Numbered from the stretch's first letter, positions 7,810 to 17,661 are shown. The stretch: DNA of 48,964 bases from Thermoanaerobacterales bacterium (GCA_030019475.1 JASEER010000017.1:1-48964), one strand, 5' to 3'. Numbers and translations: made by a program. Notes: generated by a model from the letters alone, not told the origin.

Positions 7810-10231
7810 CGGGCGGCAAGCGGCGGCGGCCCCGGGTACCACGGTCATCGAGGCCGCGGCCGCCCTGGGCATCGATATTCCCCATCTCTGTTATTGTCCG
7901 GAACTCCCGAGCACCGGGTCGTGCCGCCTCTGCCTGGTCGAGATCGAAGGAGTCCGCGGACTGGTGGTGGCCTGCAAGCGCGAGGTGGCCCCGGGAATGG
8001 TCGTGCGCACGAACAGCGCCGAGATCCGGGATGCGCGCCGTTTTGTGGTGGAGCTGTTCCTGTCGCGGCATCCCCGGGGGTGTCTGACCTGTGAGGCGAG
8101 CGGCCGCTGCCTCCTCCAGCGGTATGCTTACGAACTGGGAGCGCAACACGATCGCTTCCCGTATGAGGATCCCGGGTTTGCGGTTGACGATGCCAATCCG
8201 TTCATCATACGCGATCCGAACCTCTGCGTCCTCTGCGGTCGCTGTATCCGGATCTGCAAACTTCAGGGCGCCGGCATTCTCGACTTCATTTACCGGGGCC
8301 TGGACACGAAGGTGGGGACGCCCTGGGACCGGCCGTTGCTGCAGTCCGGCTGCGACTTCTGCGGGAGTTGCGTCGGGGTCTGTCCCACGGGAGCCTTAAC
8401 GGAAAAGCCGGGGCGCGGGCGGGGCCGGGAATGGGAACTCCGCAAGGCTCCTTCGGTCTGCAACCTTTGCGGCGCCGCCTGTGCCGTGGACCTGCACCTC
8501 AAGGACAACACTGTGGTGCGAGCGAGCTCCCCCCGGCCGACAGGTTTCCTTTGCGGCCGCGGCCGGTTCGGATGGACACGCTTCAGCCACCCCGAACGGC
8601 TGACGGCGCCCATGGTGAGAAAGGGCGGCGTCCTGGAACCCGTCGAGTGGGAGGAGGCCCTGGAGGCCGCGGCGCGGGGGCTGCAAACGGTGTGGCGGAA
8701 GTGGGGTTCCGGTGCCGTCGGGGGAGTTCTCGGCACCGACGTTTCAAGAGAAACCGGGCACGGCTTTCTTGAGGTCATGCGGGGCGGGTTGCAGACGGAT
8801 CGCATCTACAGCACCCTGAGCTTCGGAGGGCTGGACGTGCTGTGTGATCTGCAGGCCGTGAGCGGCGGCAGGTATGCCGCTTTGGCGGATGTGGCCGCCG
8901 CCGATGTGCTTCTGGTCATCGGCGACGCCGTCCGGCGGGCGCCCGCTCTCTGGGCCTCGATCAACCGGGCGCTGGGGCGCGGCGCAAAGCTGATTTATGT
9001 GGGCCCCTACCGCGGCCGGCTGGCCCGGGCCGCGGGGGTGTGGTTGCGTCCCCGTCCCGGAATGACTGCCGTGGTCCTGCAAAGGATGGCGGCGGCGCTG
9101 TTGAGAGAGGACGGGAAGGCCCGGCTGCCCGGCCGGAGACTCGACAACTTCGCAGACTTCCTGGCCACGCTCGACACGGTCCCGGAGGGGGACCCGGGCA
9201 GCGGGGTCAGTGACGTGGACGTCAGCGCCGCCGCCGGCCTCTTCGGAGATCCGGCAGCGAGGGCGGTAACGGTCTTCGCCGTGGACGGCGTGGACCGCAG
9301 TACGGCCCGGGCGGCCGTCAACCTGGCCCTGTTCACGGGGAGAGGGGAACGCGGCCTTCACCCCGTCGCCGCTGTCGCCAATGCTTACGGACTCATAGGC
9401 ACGGTCCCGAGGGGCGGGACGGGCCGGGACGCCACCCCCGGCGCCGAGAATATCCTGTCGGCCATGGAGCGCCACCGTGCCTGGTACGTGCTGGCCGAGG
9501 ATCCCGTCTCCTCGTTCCCGGACCCGGAGCGGGTCCGTCATGCAATGGAGAAGGCCGATTTCCTCGTGGTTCAGGACATGTTCCTGACACCGACGGCCGC
9601 CATGGCCGATGTCGTATTGCCCGCCTCCGGGATCCCGGAGGAGAACGGAAGTATCACGGACGTTACGGGTAATCCTGTTCGATTCAGGCAGGCGGTAACT
9701 GCCCCTGCGGAGATAACGAACCTGCAAATCCTGATGGAAATCGCCTCCCGCCTGGAGCCGCGGCCGGCCGGCGGGGATGAGCGGCGCCCGCCGGGAAAGG
9801 AATCGCCGTTGGCGTCCTCTCCGCCGAAAGCAATGTTTCTGCCGGTGGGGATCGACGGCGCCGCCGGCGAGGACTCGTCCGGGTTATGGCTCGTCGGCTG
9901 GGCGTCCCGAACCGGTCCTCTCTTTCACCCCCGGTTGCGGTTGCAGGACTTCACCGTACTCGAGCCCTACGGCGGCGATTACGTCTCCCTGGCGCCCGAG
10001 GACGGCGCGGCCCTGGGCTTGGAGGAAGGAACGGAGGTTATGGTCCGGTCGCCCTCCGGACGCGCCGGCACCAGGGTGAAACTGGACGAGGGATTGGAGC
10101 GGGGGGTCGTCCTGGTCTCTCCGGACACACCCCTGGCCCGGGCCGTCATGGGCGACAGATGGCCCCTGGGGCCGACACCGATCCGGTTGACCCCGGCGAA
10201 TGGATCGCAAGGAAGGGATGGAGACCGATGA
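7760..10231 (+). CDS. NuoG-like iron-sulfur/molybdopterin-fold subunit, no catalytic Cys/Sec seen
   Basis: The 823-aa protein begins with a [2Fe-2S] domain (CYCPELPSTGSCRLC) and the His/Cys [4Fe-4S] motif (HPRGCLTCEASGRC). Two further [4Fe-4S] motifs follow (CVLCGRCIRIC and CDFCGSCVGVCP). It then has a molybdopterin-oxidoreductase fold opening with its own cluster (CNLCGAAC...CGRG), and a C-terminal dinucleotide-binding domain (GGDYVSLAPEDGAALGL). Unlike true formate dehydrogenases, the region that should carry catalytic Cys or Sec (around DRIYSTLSFGG) has neither, and there is no [FeFe]-hydrogenase motif. It therefore looks like an electron-transfer NuoG-type scaffold, not an enzyme on formate or H2. 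Start at ATG 7760. The stop overlaps the acsA start as ATGA, so a structural partnership with CODH is plausible but inferred. Confidence 0.85.
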   Translation: MTAPATKEPALITLTIDGRQAAAAPGTTVIEAAAALGIDIPHLCYCPELPSTGSCRLCLVEIEGVRGLVVACKREVAPGMVVRTNSAEIRDARRFVVELFLSRHPRGCLTCEASGRCLLQRYAYELGAQHDRFPYEDPGFAVDDANPFIIRDPNLCVLCGRCIRICKLQGAGILDFIYRGLDTKVGTPWDRPLLQSGCDFCGSCVGVCPTGALTEKPGRGRGREWELRKAPSVCNLCGAACAVDLHLKDNTVVRASSPRPTGFLCGRGRFGWTRFSHPERLTAPMVRKGGVLEPVEWEEALEAAARGLQTVWRKWGSGAVGGVLGTDVSRETGHGFLEVMRGGLQTDRIYSTLSFGGLDVLCDLQAVSGGRYAALADVAAADVLLVIGDAVRRAPALWASINRALGRGAKLIYVGPYRGRLARAAGVWLRPRPGMTAVVLQRMAAALLREDGKARLPGRRLDNFADFLATLDTVPEGDPGSGVSDVDVSAAAGLFGDPAARAVTVFAVDGVDRSTARAAVNLALFTGRGERGLHPVAAVANAYGLIGTVPRGGTGRDATPGAENILSAMERHRAWYVLAEDPVSSFPDPERVRHAMEKADFLVVQDMFLTPTAAMADVVLPASGIPEENGSITDVTGNPVRFRQAVTAPAEITNLQILMEIASRLEPRPAGGDERRPPGKESPLASSPPKAMFLPVGIDGAAGEDSSGLWLVGWASRTGPLFHPRLRLQDFTVLEPYGGDYVSLAPEDGAALGLEEGTEVMVRSPSGRAGTRVKLDEGLERGVVLVSPDTPLARAVMGDRWPLGPTPIRLTPANGSQGRDGDR

Positions 10232-12165
10232 ACAGAGAGAACCACCTGACCGTCTGCCGGGCCACCCGGCAGATGATCGCTAAAGCGGGCCGCGACGGTG
10301 TCCCCACGGTGTTTGACCGCGTCCGGGGACGCAGGACCTGTGCTTTCGGGTCCGGCGGGACCTGCTGCCGTATCTGCGCGATGGGTCCCTGTCAGGTGAG
10401 GGAAAACGGCCCCGGAGCGGGGAGCGGCGTCTGCGGAGCTACTCCCGCCACCATCGCCGCGCGGAATTTCGGACGCATGATCGCCGCCGGCACCGCCGCG
10501 CACTGCGACCACGCCCGGGAGGTGATCGCCACCGCGCTGGAGGCCTTGCACAGTGAGAACGCCATCTACTCCGTCCGGGATCCGGAAAAGGTACGGGCGC
10601 TGGCCGGGGTTCTCGGCCTCACCCCGAAGGATACCGGGCCCGGCGGACTGGCGAGACAAGTCGCCGAGATGCTGAAGGGCGAGTTCGGGAGTCAAGACGG
10701 CGAGCTGCTTTTTGCCCGCCGGGCGCCCGCGAAGCGCTACGAAATCTGGCGCCGCCTCGAAGTCATTCCCCGCGGGATCGACCGCGAGGTCGTGGAGATG
10801 CTCCACCGCACCAGTGTGGGCGTGGACCAGGACTTCGAACACCTGATGCTCCAGGGTATGCGGACGGCTCTCGCCGATGGATGGGGCGGCTCCATGATCG
10901 CCACCGAATTGCAGGACGTGCTCTTCGGCGCGCCCCGCCCGACGCGCGGGAGAGTCAACCTCGGCGTCTTACGAGAGGACCATGTGAACATCGTGGTGCA
11001 CGGGCACGAGCCGATGCTGCCGATGGCCGTGGTGGAGGCGGCACGCGACGAGGACCTGCTGGCCAGGGCCCGGGACGCCGGAGCGCGGGGAATCAACGTT
11101 GTCGGCATCTGTTGCACCGCCAACGAACTCCTGATGCGCCAGGGTGTTCCCGTGGCCGGGAGCGTGCTTCAGCAGGAACTGGCCATTATTACCGGCGCCG
11201 TGGATCTGATGATGGTCGATGTGCAATGCGTGATGCAGGGCCTTGCCAATGTCGCGGCGTGTTATCATACCGCGCTGGTGACCACCTCGCCCAGGGCGCG
11301 CATTGAAGGGGTTGCACATGTCGAGTTTGATCCCGCGCACGCCGACAAGACGGCCCGGGAGTTGATCATCAAGGCCGTTGAAAACTTCCCGCGGCGCGGC
11401 GTGGTTGAAATCCCGCGGGAAGAGATGGATGTGGTCGCAGGCTTCTCGCACGAGGCGATCCGTTACATGCTCGGCGGCCGTTTCCGGGCCGGCTACGGCC
11501 CGCTCAACGAGAACATCATCAACGGGCGCATCCGGGGTGTCGCGGCCGTGGTGGGCTGTTCGAACCCGCGGGTGCGCTTCGGGGACCTGCACACCGCCGT
11601 GGTCAGGGAACTGATCGCGAACAATGTCCTGGTGCTCACCACCGGCTGCGCGGCCATCAACTGCGCCAAGGAAGGGCTCCTGGTCCCGGAAGCGGCCGAC
11701 CTGGCCGGATCCGGCCTCCGGGAGGTCTGCGAAGCGGTGGGCATTCCGCCGGTGCTGCACTGCGGTTCCTGCGTCGACAACAGCCGTTTGCTGGTGGCGG
11801 CCACGGAAATGGTGCGGCAGGGAGGCCTCGGCGACGATATCGCCGACCTCCCGCTCGCCGGATGCGCGCCCGAATGGATGAGCGAAAAGGCGATCGCCAT
11901 CGGACAGTACTTTGTAACCAGCGGCGTAACGGTCGGTTTCGGCGTCGGATTCCCCACACTCGGTAGCGAGAGGTTCTCGCGCTTCCTTTTTGAGGATATC
12001 GCCAGGCTTACCGGCGGCAGGTGGTTCTTTGAGCCGGATCCGATGCTGATGGCCCGCCGGATCGTCGAGCACATCGACGCCCGGAGGCGGGCGCTCGGCA
12101 TTGAGCAGGCCAGAGAACGCGTGCTGTTCGATATGGAGATGCGCCGGCAGATCGGGGCGGGATAG
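10228..12165 (+). CDS. acsA: Carbon monoxide dehydrogenase catalytic subunit (CooS/AcsA)
   Basis: This Ni-Fe CODH interconverts CO2 and CO; in the WL pathway the CO goes to AcsB. The 645-aa protein has the B/D-cluster cysteines at C38, C46, C47, C50, C55 and C69 in the usual spacing. C-cluster regions are present: [37 protein letters not shown] and [12 protein letters not shown]. Length is normal for bacterial CODH. ATG 10228 overlaps the stop of the NuoG-like gene by 4 bases (ATGA). In many acetogens acsA sits directly beside acsB. Here folD separates them and a NuoEFG-like module lies upstream, so the enzyme may exchange electrons with NAD(H) through that module as well as with ferredoxin. 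Confidence 0.95.
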   Translation: MNRENHLTVCRATRQMIAKAGRDGVPTVFDRVRGRRTCAFGSGGTCCRICAMGPCQVRENGPGAGSGVCGATPATIAARNFGRMIAAGTAAHCDHAREVIATALEALHSENAIYSVRDPEKVRALAGVLGLTPKDTGPGGLARQVAEMLKGEFGSQDGELLFARRAPAKRYEIWRRLEVIPRGIDREVVEMLHRTSVGVDQDFEHLMLQGMRTALADGWGGSMIATELQDVLFGAPRPTRGRVNLGVLREDHVNIVVHGHEPMLPMAVVEAARDEDLLARARDAGARGINVVGICCTANELLMRQGVPVAGSVLQQELAIITGAVDLMMVDVQCVMQGLANVAACYHTALVTTSPRARIEGVAHVEFDPAHADKTARELIIKAVENFPRRGVVEIPREEMDVVAGFSHEAIRYMLGGRFRAGYGPLNENIINGRIRGVAAVVGCSNPRVRFGDLHTAVVRELIANNVLVLTTGCAAINCAKEGLLVPEAADLAGSGLREVCEAVGIPPVLHCGSCVDNSRLLVAATEMVRQGGLGDDIADLPLAGCAPEWMSEKAIAIGQYFVTSGVTVGFGVGFPTLGSERFSRFLFEDIARLTGGRWFFEPDPMLMARRIVEHIDARRRALGIEQARERVLFDMEMRRQIGAG

Positions 12166-12175
12166 GAGGATCACA

Positions 12176-13063
12176 ATGACAGCCAGGGTTTTGGACGGTA
12201 AGGCGACAGCCGCCGTGATCCGCGCGGAGGTCGCCGGGGAGGTTGAGGTGTTCGCCGCCGAACGGGGATTCGCTCCCGGCCTGGCGGTGGTGGTCGTCGG
12301 CGATGATCCCGCGTCACAGACCTATGTCCGTAACAAGGAGAACGCCTGTCGCGAGGTCGGCATGCGATCCCGGGTCCACCGTCTCAGCGCCGGCGTTTCG
12401 ATGCGGGAGTTGCTTGACCTCCTTGACGAGTTGAATGAGGACGACAGCGTGCACGGGGTTCTGGTCCAGCTGCCCCTCCCGGAGCACCTGGACTCATTGG
12501 TTGTGACCGGCGCTATTCGGCCGGAAAAAGACGTCGACGGCTTTCACCCGCTTAACGTAGGGAAACTCCAGGCGGGCGAGCCGTGCCTCGTTCCGTGCAC
12601 GCCGCATGGAATAATCACTCTTCTGGAACGGGCGGGGGTTCCCATCGCCGGCCGCCATGCCGTCGTGATCGGTCGCAGCAATATCGTCGGCAAACCCACG
12701 GCGGCTTTGCTGCTGCAGCGCCATGCCACGGTCACGGTGTGCCACTCCAGGACACCGGATCTCACGGCCCTGACGCGGCAGGCCGACATCCTGGTGGTCG
12801 CGGTCGGCCGTCCGCGGTTGGTGACCGGGGCGATGGTTAAGGAGGGCGCGGTGGTGGTCGACGTGGGCATCAACCGCGTCGACGGGCGCCTGGTGGGCGA
12901 TGTCGACTGGGACAGCGTCGTCCGGCGCGCTTCGGCTGCCACGCCCGTGCCCGGCGGGGTCGGGCCGATGACGGTCACCATGCTCCTGGTTAACACCCTC
13001 CTGGCGGCGAAGCGGCAGGCGACCGTCCCCACCGGTCCCTGGGATGCCCCGGACGGTGTGTAA
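12176..13063 (+). CDS. folD: Bifunctional methylene-THF dehydrogenase / methenyl-THF cyclohydrolase
   Basis: FolD converts 10-formyl-THF to 5,10-methylene-THF via methenyl-THF, covering two steps of the WL methyl branch. The 295-aa protein has [14 protein letters not shown] with the catalytic Lys, the motif [23 protein letters not shown], and the NAD(P)-binding Rossmann motif [17 protein letters not shown]. It ends with [18 protein letters not shown] 12176 follows TAGGAGG. No separate cyclohydrolase (fchA) is seen in the window, consistent with a bifunctional enzyme. Its place between acsA and acsB mixes methyl- and carbonyl-branch genes. NAD versus NADP preference cannot be told from sequence here. 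Confidence 0.95.
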   Translation: MTARVLDGKATAAVIRAEVAGEVEVFAAERGFAPGLAVVVVGDDPASQTYVRNKENACREVGMRSRVHRLSAGVSMRELLDLLDELNEDDSVHGVLVQLPLPEHLDSLVVTGAIRPEKDVDGFHPLNVGKLQAGEPCLVPCTPHGIITLLERAGVPIAGRHAVVIGRSNIVGKPTAALLLQRHATVTVCHSRTPDLTALTRQADILVVAVGRPRLVTGAMVKEGAVVVDVGINRVDGRLVGDVDWDSVVRRASAATPVPGGVGPMTVTMLLVNTLLAAKRQATVPTGPWDAPDGV

Positions 13064-13157
13064 CGACCTATTGAACGGGCGTCACCCGCTCCAAGTGACC
13101 CGTCATCCGGCATAACTGCGTCTCGCCGGAAGACCACGGCGATTAACGCTCAGGATC

Positions 13158-13186
13158 TTGGTCCCGGCGTATGCCGCGATTATACT
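13158..13186 (+). promoter_or_regulatory. Sigma-A type promoter upstream of acsB
   Basis: TTGGTC (13158-13163) and TATACT (13181-13186) are separated by exactly 17 bases, 43 bases before the acsB start. The 165-base folD-acsB gap also holds an inverted repeat (arms 13075-13084 and 13096-13103) and a smaller one (CCGGC 13107-13111 with GCCGG 13125-13129), neither with a T-tract. This suggests acsB and the genes after it can be transcribed separately from the upstream module. Confidence 0.5.
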
Positions 13187-13228
13187 CGGTTTACACACCC
13201 TGTTGACGGCGAAGGGGAGGCGTTTTCC

Positions 13229-15406
13229 TTGTCCAGGAACATTGCCACGGCAGCCATTCGCGGCGCGCACAGCATCGTGCGGCGCGCCGAAAAACGGCTC
13301 CAGGAAGCATTAGACACCCTGGGGGCGGATCATCCCGTCGAACTGCCCAACACCGGGTACTATCTTCCCGTGATTTATGGTATCACCGGGCGGAAGGTGA
13401 CCCGACTGGCCGATGCCGAACCGGTGCTGGCGCTGGCGAGGGAGCTTCTCCCTCCCTTGCCGGCGCGGGAGCGATGGACTCCGTACCTCGGCCCGGCGCT
13501 GGACGCGGGCATGGCGACACTGTTCGCCGAGGAGATCATCGAGGCCCTGCGGTATGTCACCGGTTCAAGTCCGGGTGGTATCTGGCTGGGCGCCGCAGAC
13601 GACGTCATTCTGCGCGAGCGCGGCATCGAATTCGTGGACGGTCGCGCCCCCGGTTTCGCCGCCGTCGTCGGCGCGGCGCCGGATACGGCCACGGCGGTGA
13701 AACTCGCCCGGGAGATGCAGCAGAAGAACCTCTATGTCTTCATGGCGGGACGGACGGACGGCGCCAGCTTCGCGGAACAACTGGCCGCGGCGGACGTGCA
13801 GCTCGGCTGGCCCACCCGGCTGGTCCCGTTCGGTGAAGAGGTGTACGCCCATATCTTCTCCCTCGGGTTCGCCACGCGGGTGGCCCTCTCGTTCGGCGGG
13901 GTGAGTCCCGGCGACTATCACCGCGTGCTCATGTACAACAAGGACCGCGTCTTCGCCTTCGTCCTGGCGCTCGGCCCGGTCACCGACGAGTGGTATGCCA
14001 CCGCCGCCGGAGCGATCAACTTCGGATTTCCGGTTATCGCCGACACCGACATCCCCCAGATCCTGCCCTACGGTGTCTGCACCTATGAACACGTGGTCTC
14101 GGGCGTCCCGCACGACCGGATTGTGGCCCGGGCCGTCGAAGTGCGGGGACTGAAGGTGGCCGCGGCCGAACTCGAGGTGCCCGTGGCCTTCGGCCCGGCG
14201 TTTGAGGGCGAGATCATCCGCCGGCCCGACACCTTTGTGGAAATCGGCGCCGGACGCGCTCCGGCCTTTGAGTTCCTCGTGACGCGCCCGATGAGCGAGG
14301 TGGAGGACGGCCGGGTACAGGTCGTCGGGCCCGAATTGGATAACCTGGGTGAGGGCGGTATTCTTCCGTTGGGTCTCGTTGTGGAGGTCGCGGGCCGGAA
14401 AATGAAGGAGGAGTTCGAGCCCGTCCTCGAGAGACGCCTGCACTATTTCGTTAACTACCTGGAGGGCGTCGTGCACATCGGCCAGCGCGATATCGTCCGC
14501 ATCCGCATATCCAAGAAAGCCTTCGCCGCCGGCCTGCGCCTGCGCCACATCGGGGAGGCCGTCGCCAACCGGGTCAAGGCGGAGTTCGGGTCGCTCGTGG
14601 ATAAGGTCCAGGTGACACTTTACTCCATGCCGGACCTGGTGCTCACCGAGCAGGAAACGGCGCGCGCGCAGTACAGGCGCCGTGACGAACGGCTGGGCTC
14701 CCTGACCGATGAGGCCGTCGACACGTTCTATACGTGCAGTCTCTGTCAATCGTTCGCCCCCGCCCACATCTGCGTCGTCACGCCCGAGAGACTGGGGCTG
14801 TGCGGCGCGGTGAACTGGCTCGACGCGCGGGCCTCCTACGAGCTCAAGCAGACCGGACCCAACCAGCCGGTGGCGATCGGTACATGCATCGATGAGGTAC
14901 GGGGGCAATTCAGCGGCGTCAACAGCGCCATGGAGCGCTACACCCAGGGCAAGATCACGGCCCTCAACCTCTACTCGATGATGGAAAACCCGATGACCTC
15001 CTGCGGGTGCTTCGAAGCCATCGCCGCCGTCCTCCCCGAGGCCAACGGGATCTTTATCGTGAACCGCGAGTATTCGGGGGATACGCCCATCGGGATGCGG
15101 TTTTCGACCCTGGCCGGGATGGTGGGAGGAGGCGAGCAGACCCCCGGCTTCATGGGACTCGCCAGGGCTTACATCCTGAGCCGGCGCTTCATTCAGGCCG
15201 ACGGCGGTCTGCCCCGCGTGGTCTGGATGCCGCGTCAGCTCAAGGAGTACCTCAGGGCAGGGCTTCTTCGCCGCGGGGCCGAGATCGGGATCCCGGACCT
15301 CTACGAGCGCGTCGCCGACGAAACGGTGGGCACCTCGCCGGACGATATTTTCCCGTTCCTCGAGGCAAAGCAACATCCGGCCTTAAGCCTGGCACCGATC
15401 ATGTAA
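13229..15406 (+). CDS. acsB: CODH/ACS complex subunit beta (acetyl-CoA synthase)
   Basis: AcsB condenses CO, a methyl group from the corrinoid protein and CoA into acetyl-CoA at the Ni-Ni-[4Fe-4S] A-cluster. The 725-aa protein carries the cluster cysteines C503, C506, C515 and C525 (CSLCQSF...HIC...GLCG). The distal-nickel C-G-C motif is at C592-G593-C594 (TSCGCFEA). Spacing equals that of the Moorella enzyme (C506-C528, C595/C597). The N-terminal domain that docks CODH is present, so the protein is the full bacterial form, not the short archaeal one. The start is TTG 13229, behind GGGGAGG. Confidence 0.97.
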   Translation: MSRNIATAAIRGAHSIVRRAEKRLQEALDTLGADHPVELPNTGYYLPVIYGITGRKVTRLADAEPVLALARELLPPLPARERWTPYLGPALDAGMATLFAEEIIEALRYVTGSSPGGIWLGAADDVILRERGIEFVDGRAPGFAAVVGAAPDTATAVKLAREMQQKNLYVFMAGRTDGASFAEQLAAADVQLGWPTRLVPFGEEVYAHIFSLGFATRVALSFGGVSPGDYHRVLMYNKDRVFAFVLALGPVTDEWYATAAGAINFGFPVIADTDIPQILPYGVCTYEHVVSGVPHDRIVARAVEVRGLKVAAAELEVPVAFGPAFEGEIIRRPDTFVEIGAGRAPAFEFLVTRPMSEVEDGRVQVVGPELDNLGEGGILPLGLVVEVAGRKMKEEFEPVLERRLHYFVNYLEGVVHIGQRDIVRIRISKKAFAAGLRLRHIGEAVANRVKAEFGSLVDKVQVTLYSMPDLVLTEQETARAQYRRRDERLGSLTDEAVDTFYTCSLCQSFAPAHICVVTPERLGLCGAVNWLDARASYELKQTGPNQPVAIGTCIDEVRGQFSGVNSAMERYTQGKITALNLYSMMENPMTSCGCFEAIAAVLPEANGIFIVNREYSGDTPIGMRFSTLAGMVGGGEQTPGFMGLARAYILSRRFIQADGGLPRVVWMPRQLKEYLRAGLLRRGAEIGIPDLYERVADETVGTSPDDIFPFLEAKQHPALSLAPIM

Positions 15407-15428
15407 TCGCTGAAGGAGTGTCGCGAGG

Positions 15429-16781
15429 ATGGCGTTGACGGGACTGCAAATCTTTAAACTTTTACCGAAAACCAACTGCCGCGACTGCGGGTTTGCGACG
15501 TGCATGGCCTTCGCCATGGCCCTGGCCGCCGGGAAGGCCTCCCTGGAGGCCTGTGCCCATGCTTCGGATGAGGCCCGCGCCACCCTCGGCGCGGCGGCCG
15601 AACCGCCGGTACGGCTGATCGCCGTGGGCCGGGGGGAAAACGCGGTCGAGCTGGGAGGGGAAGTGGTCCTCTTCCGCCATGAAAAGACCTTTTATCACCC
15701 CACGGCGGTCGCCATCGAAGTGCGGGACGATCTCCCCGAGCCGCAACTGGTCGAGCGGCTGCAGCGTATTCACAGCCTGGCCTTTGAACGGGTGGGCCTG
15801 ACGATGCGCGTCGATATGGTCGCCGTGCGCCAGACCGGTCCGGAAGCGGAGGCTTTCGTCGGGGCCGTGCGGCTGGTGCGGGCGCACAGCCCGCTGCCGC
15901 TCATCCTGGCGACCCCTGATCCTGCGGCGATGCGGGATGCGCTCGGCGTTTGCGCCGCGGAACGCCCTCTTCTCTGGGGAGCGACCGAGAGCAACCGGGA
16001 GGCCATGGCTTCCCTGGCGCGGGAGCACAACTGTCCCCTGGTCGTGACGGCGCAAGACCCCGCGCGTCTCGCCGGTCTCAGTGAAGAGATCATCCGCGCC
16101 GGACACAGGGATATTATTCTGCATGCGGCCTGCTCCGGTGTCGGCGACACGTTACGGGCCGCCACCGCCATCCGGCGGATGGCGATCAAGAAGCGCTTCC
16201 GTCCTTTCGGCTTGCCCATTCTCACCTCGGTCAGCGGAAACGGGGATGCCTACCGGGCCGTCCTTGAGGCCGGGACCTATGTCGCCAAGTACGCGAGCAT
16301 CGTCGTCGTGGATACGGTTGAGCCGGCCGTGGTCCTGCCGTTGCTGACATTGCGGCAAGACATCTACACCGACCCCCAAAAACCGATCCAGGTCGAGGCC
16401 ACGTGCTACACCATCGGAAACCCCGGCCGCAACGCCCCGGTGCTTGTGACCACCAATTTCTCGCTGACCTACTTCTCGGTGGTCAACGAGGTCGAGGCAA
16501 GCAGGATCGGGAGCTACCTGGTGACGGTGGACACCGACGGCACCTCCGTCCTTACGGCCTGGGCCTCCGGGAAGTTCGGCGCGGAGCAAATCAGTGAGGC
16601 GCTGGATAAGACCGCCGTCGGCGAAAGAGTCGATCACCGGCGGGTCATCATTCCCGGCTATGTGGCCGTGCTGAGCGGACGGCTCGCCGACCTTTCGGGA
16701 TGGGAGGTCAGCGTCGGTCCCCGCGAGGCGGCCGGGATACCCGCCTTTCTGCGCGCCTACACGTCGGGCCGGGCCGGCTGA
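15429..16781 (+). CDS. acsC: Corrinoid iron-sulfur protein large subunit (gamma)
   Basis: AcsC binds the [4Fe-4S] cluster and, with AcsD, the corrinoid that carries the methyl group between AcsE and AcsB. The 450-aa protein begins with the cluster domain (LLPKTNCRDCGFATC...EACAHA). A TIM-barrel domain follows, with segments such as DTVEPAVVLPLLTL, and a C-terminal corrinoid-binding region contains TTNFSLTYFSVVNEVE. The size matches known gamma subunits. The ATG follows GAAGGAGTG. The cooC gene sits between acsC and acsD, an unusual insertion since the two subunits form one heterodimer. Confidence 0.96.
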   Translation: MALTGLQIFKLLPKTNCRDCGFATCMAFAMALAAGKASLEACAHASDEARATLGAAAEPPVRLIAVGRGENAVELGGEVVLFRHEKTFYHPTAVAIEVRDDLPEPQLVERLQRIHSLAFERVGLTMRVDMVAVRQTGPEAEAFVGAVRLVRAHSPLPLILATPDPAAMRDALGVCAAERPLLWGATESNREAMASLAREHNCPLVVTAQDPARLAGLSEEIIRAGHRDIILHAACSGVGDTLRAATAIRRMAIKKRFRPFGLPILTSVSGNGDAYRAVLEAGTYVAKYASIVVVDTVEPAVVLPLLTLRQDIYTDPQKPIQVEATCYTIGNPGRNAPVLVTTNFSLTYFSVVNEVEASRIGSYLVTVDTDGTSVLTAWASGKFGAEQISEALDKTAVGERVDHRRVIIPGYVAVLSGRLADLSGWEVSVGPREAAGIPAFLRAYTSGRAG

Positions 16782-16818
16782 CGGCGATCCGGATACGAAC
16801 CGGAGGGGGTGTGGTCGG

Positions 16819-17661
16819 ATGGAATGCAAAATCGCCGTGGCAGGGAAAGGCGGTTCGGGGAAGACATCGGTCGCCGCCCTGGTGATCCGTTACCTTATGC
16901 GGCACGGACCGGGGCCGGTGCTGGCGGTGGACGCCGACCCGAACGCCAATCTGGGCGAGGCCCTCGGCCTGTCTCCATGCGTCGACCTCATGGATGTCTT
17001 GCAGGAGATTCAGGGGACGTCCCCCATGGCCGGAGGGATGGACAAGACATCTTATGTTGATGCGCGTGTACGGGAGGCGCTCATGGAAGCGGACGGCGGC
17101 CCGGTTGACCTCATCGCCATGGGGCGGCCGGACGGCCCCGGGTGCTATTGCTACGCCAACGCCCTTCTCCGTGCGGTCATGGAGAAGCTGGAGAACAATT
17201 ACGCCTTCGTCGTGGTCGATAATGAGGCCGGGCTCGAGCACCTCAGCCGCCGCACCACCGATCTCGTTGATCTGCTCCTCGTGGTCAGCGACAACAGCAT
17301 GCGCGGGGTGCGGTCCGCCGGACGCGTGGCCCGCCTCGTGGCCGCACTCGGCCTGCGTGTGAAACGGCAATGCCTGATGATCTGCAAGGTGCAGGGGAAG
17401 CTGAGCCCGGCGATGCGCGAGGAGGCTGCCGCCACGGGCCTTGAGTTCGCGGGCGTCCTGCCGTACGACTTCAGGCTCGCCGCCGGCGACGCGGCCGGAG
17501 AGCCGCTTCTGGGGCTGCCGGATGAGGCGGCGGCGGTGCGCTGGTTGGAGCCCGTGCTCGATGAACTGTTGCAGCCGAACCGGAACTTGCGAAAGAAGGT
17601 GACATTGCCATGCCGTTCGAGCTTTACCGGGAACATCCGCCCTTCAGGATCAATGAAGTAG
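16819..17661 (+). CDS. cooC: CooC-type nickel-insertion ATPase, within the acs operon
   Basis: CooC/AcsF proteins are MinD-like P-loop ATPases that help insert nickel into CODH or ACS. The 280-aa protein has the deviant Walker A motif GKGGSGKTS, switch motif AVDADPNANLGEALG, and a GCYCYAN region with the C-x-C pair that binds metal in the CooC dimer. The Walker B-like stretch is FVVVDNEAGLEHLSR. The last ~17 codons overlap acsD by 52 bases (17610-17661), so the tail NIRPSGSMK may be a recent extension. Its place next to acsC/acsD suggests service to AcsA or AcsB. A second, divergent copy lies at 24.9 kb. Confidence 0.9.
   Translation: MECKIAVAGKGGSGKTSVAALVIRYLMRHGPGPVLAVDADPNANLGEALGLSPCVDLMDVLQEIQGTSPMAGGMDKTSYVDARVREALMEADGGPVDLIAMGRPDGPGCYCYANALLRAVMEKLENNYAFVVVDNEAGLEHLSRRTTDLVDLLLVVSDNSMRGVRSAGRVARLVAALGLRVKRQCLMICKVQGKLSPAMREEAAATGLEFAGVLPYDFRLAAGDAAGEPLLGLPDEAAAVRWLEPVLDELLQPNRNLRKKVTLPCRSSFTGNIRPSGSMK

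Noticed and set aside
5421-10231. Electron-bifurcating [FeFe] hydrogenase (HydABC)
   Set aside because: NuoE- and NuoF-like subunits fit, but the third subunit lacks H-cluster motifs and instead has a molybdopterin-oxidoreductase fold.
7760-10231. Second catalytic formate dehydrogenase
   Set aside because: No Cys or Sec is visible at the active-site position, and no in-frame TGA occurs in the gene.
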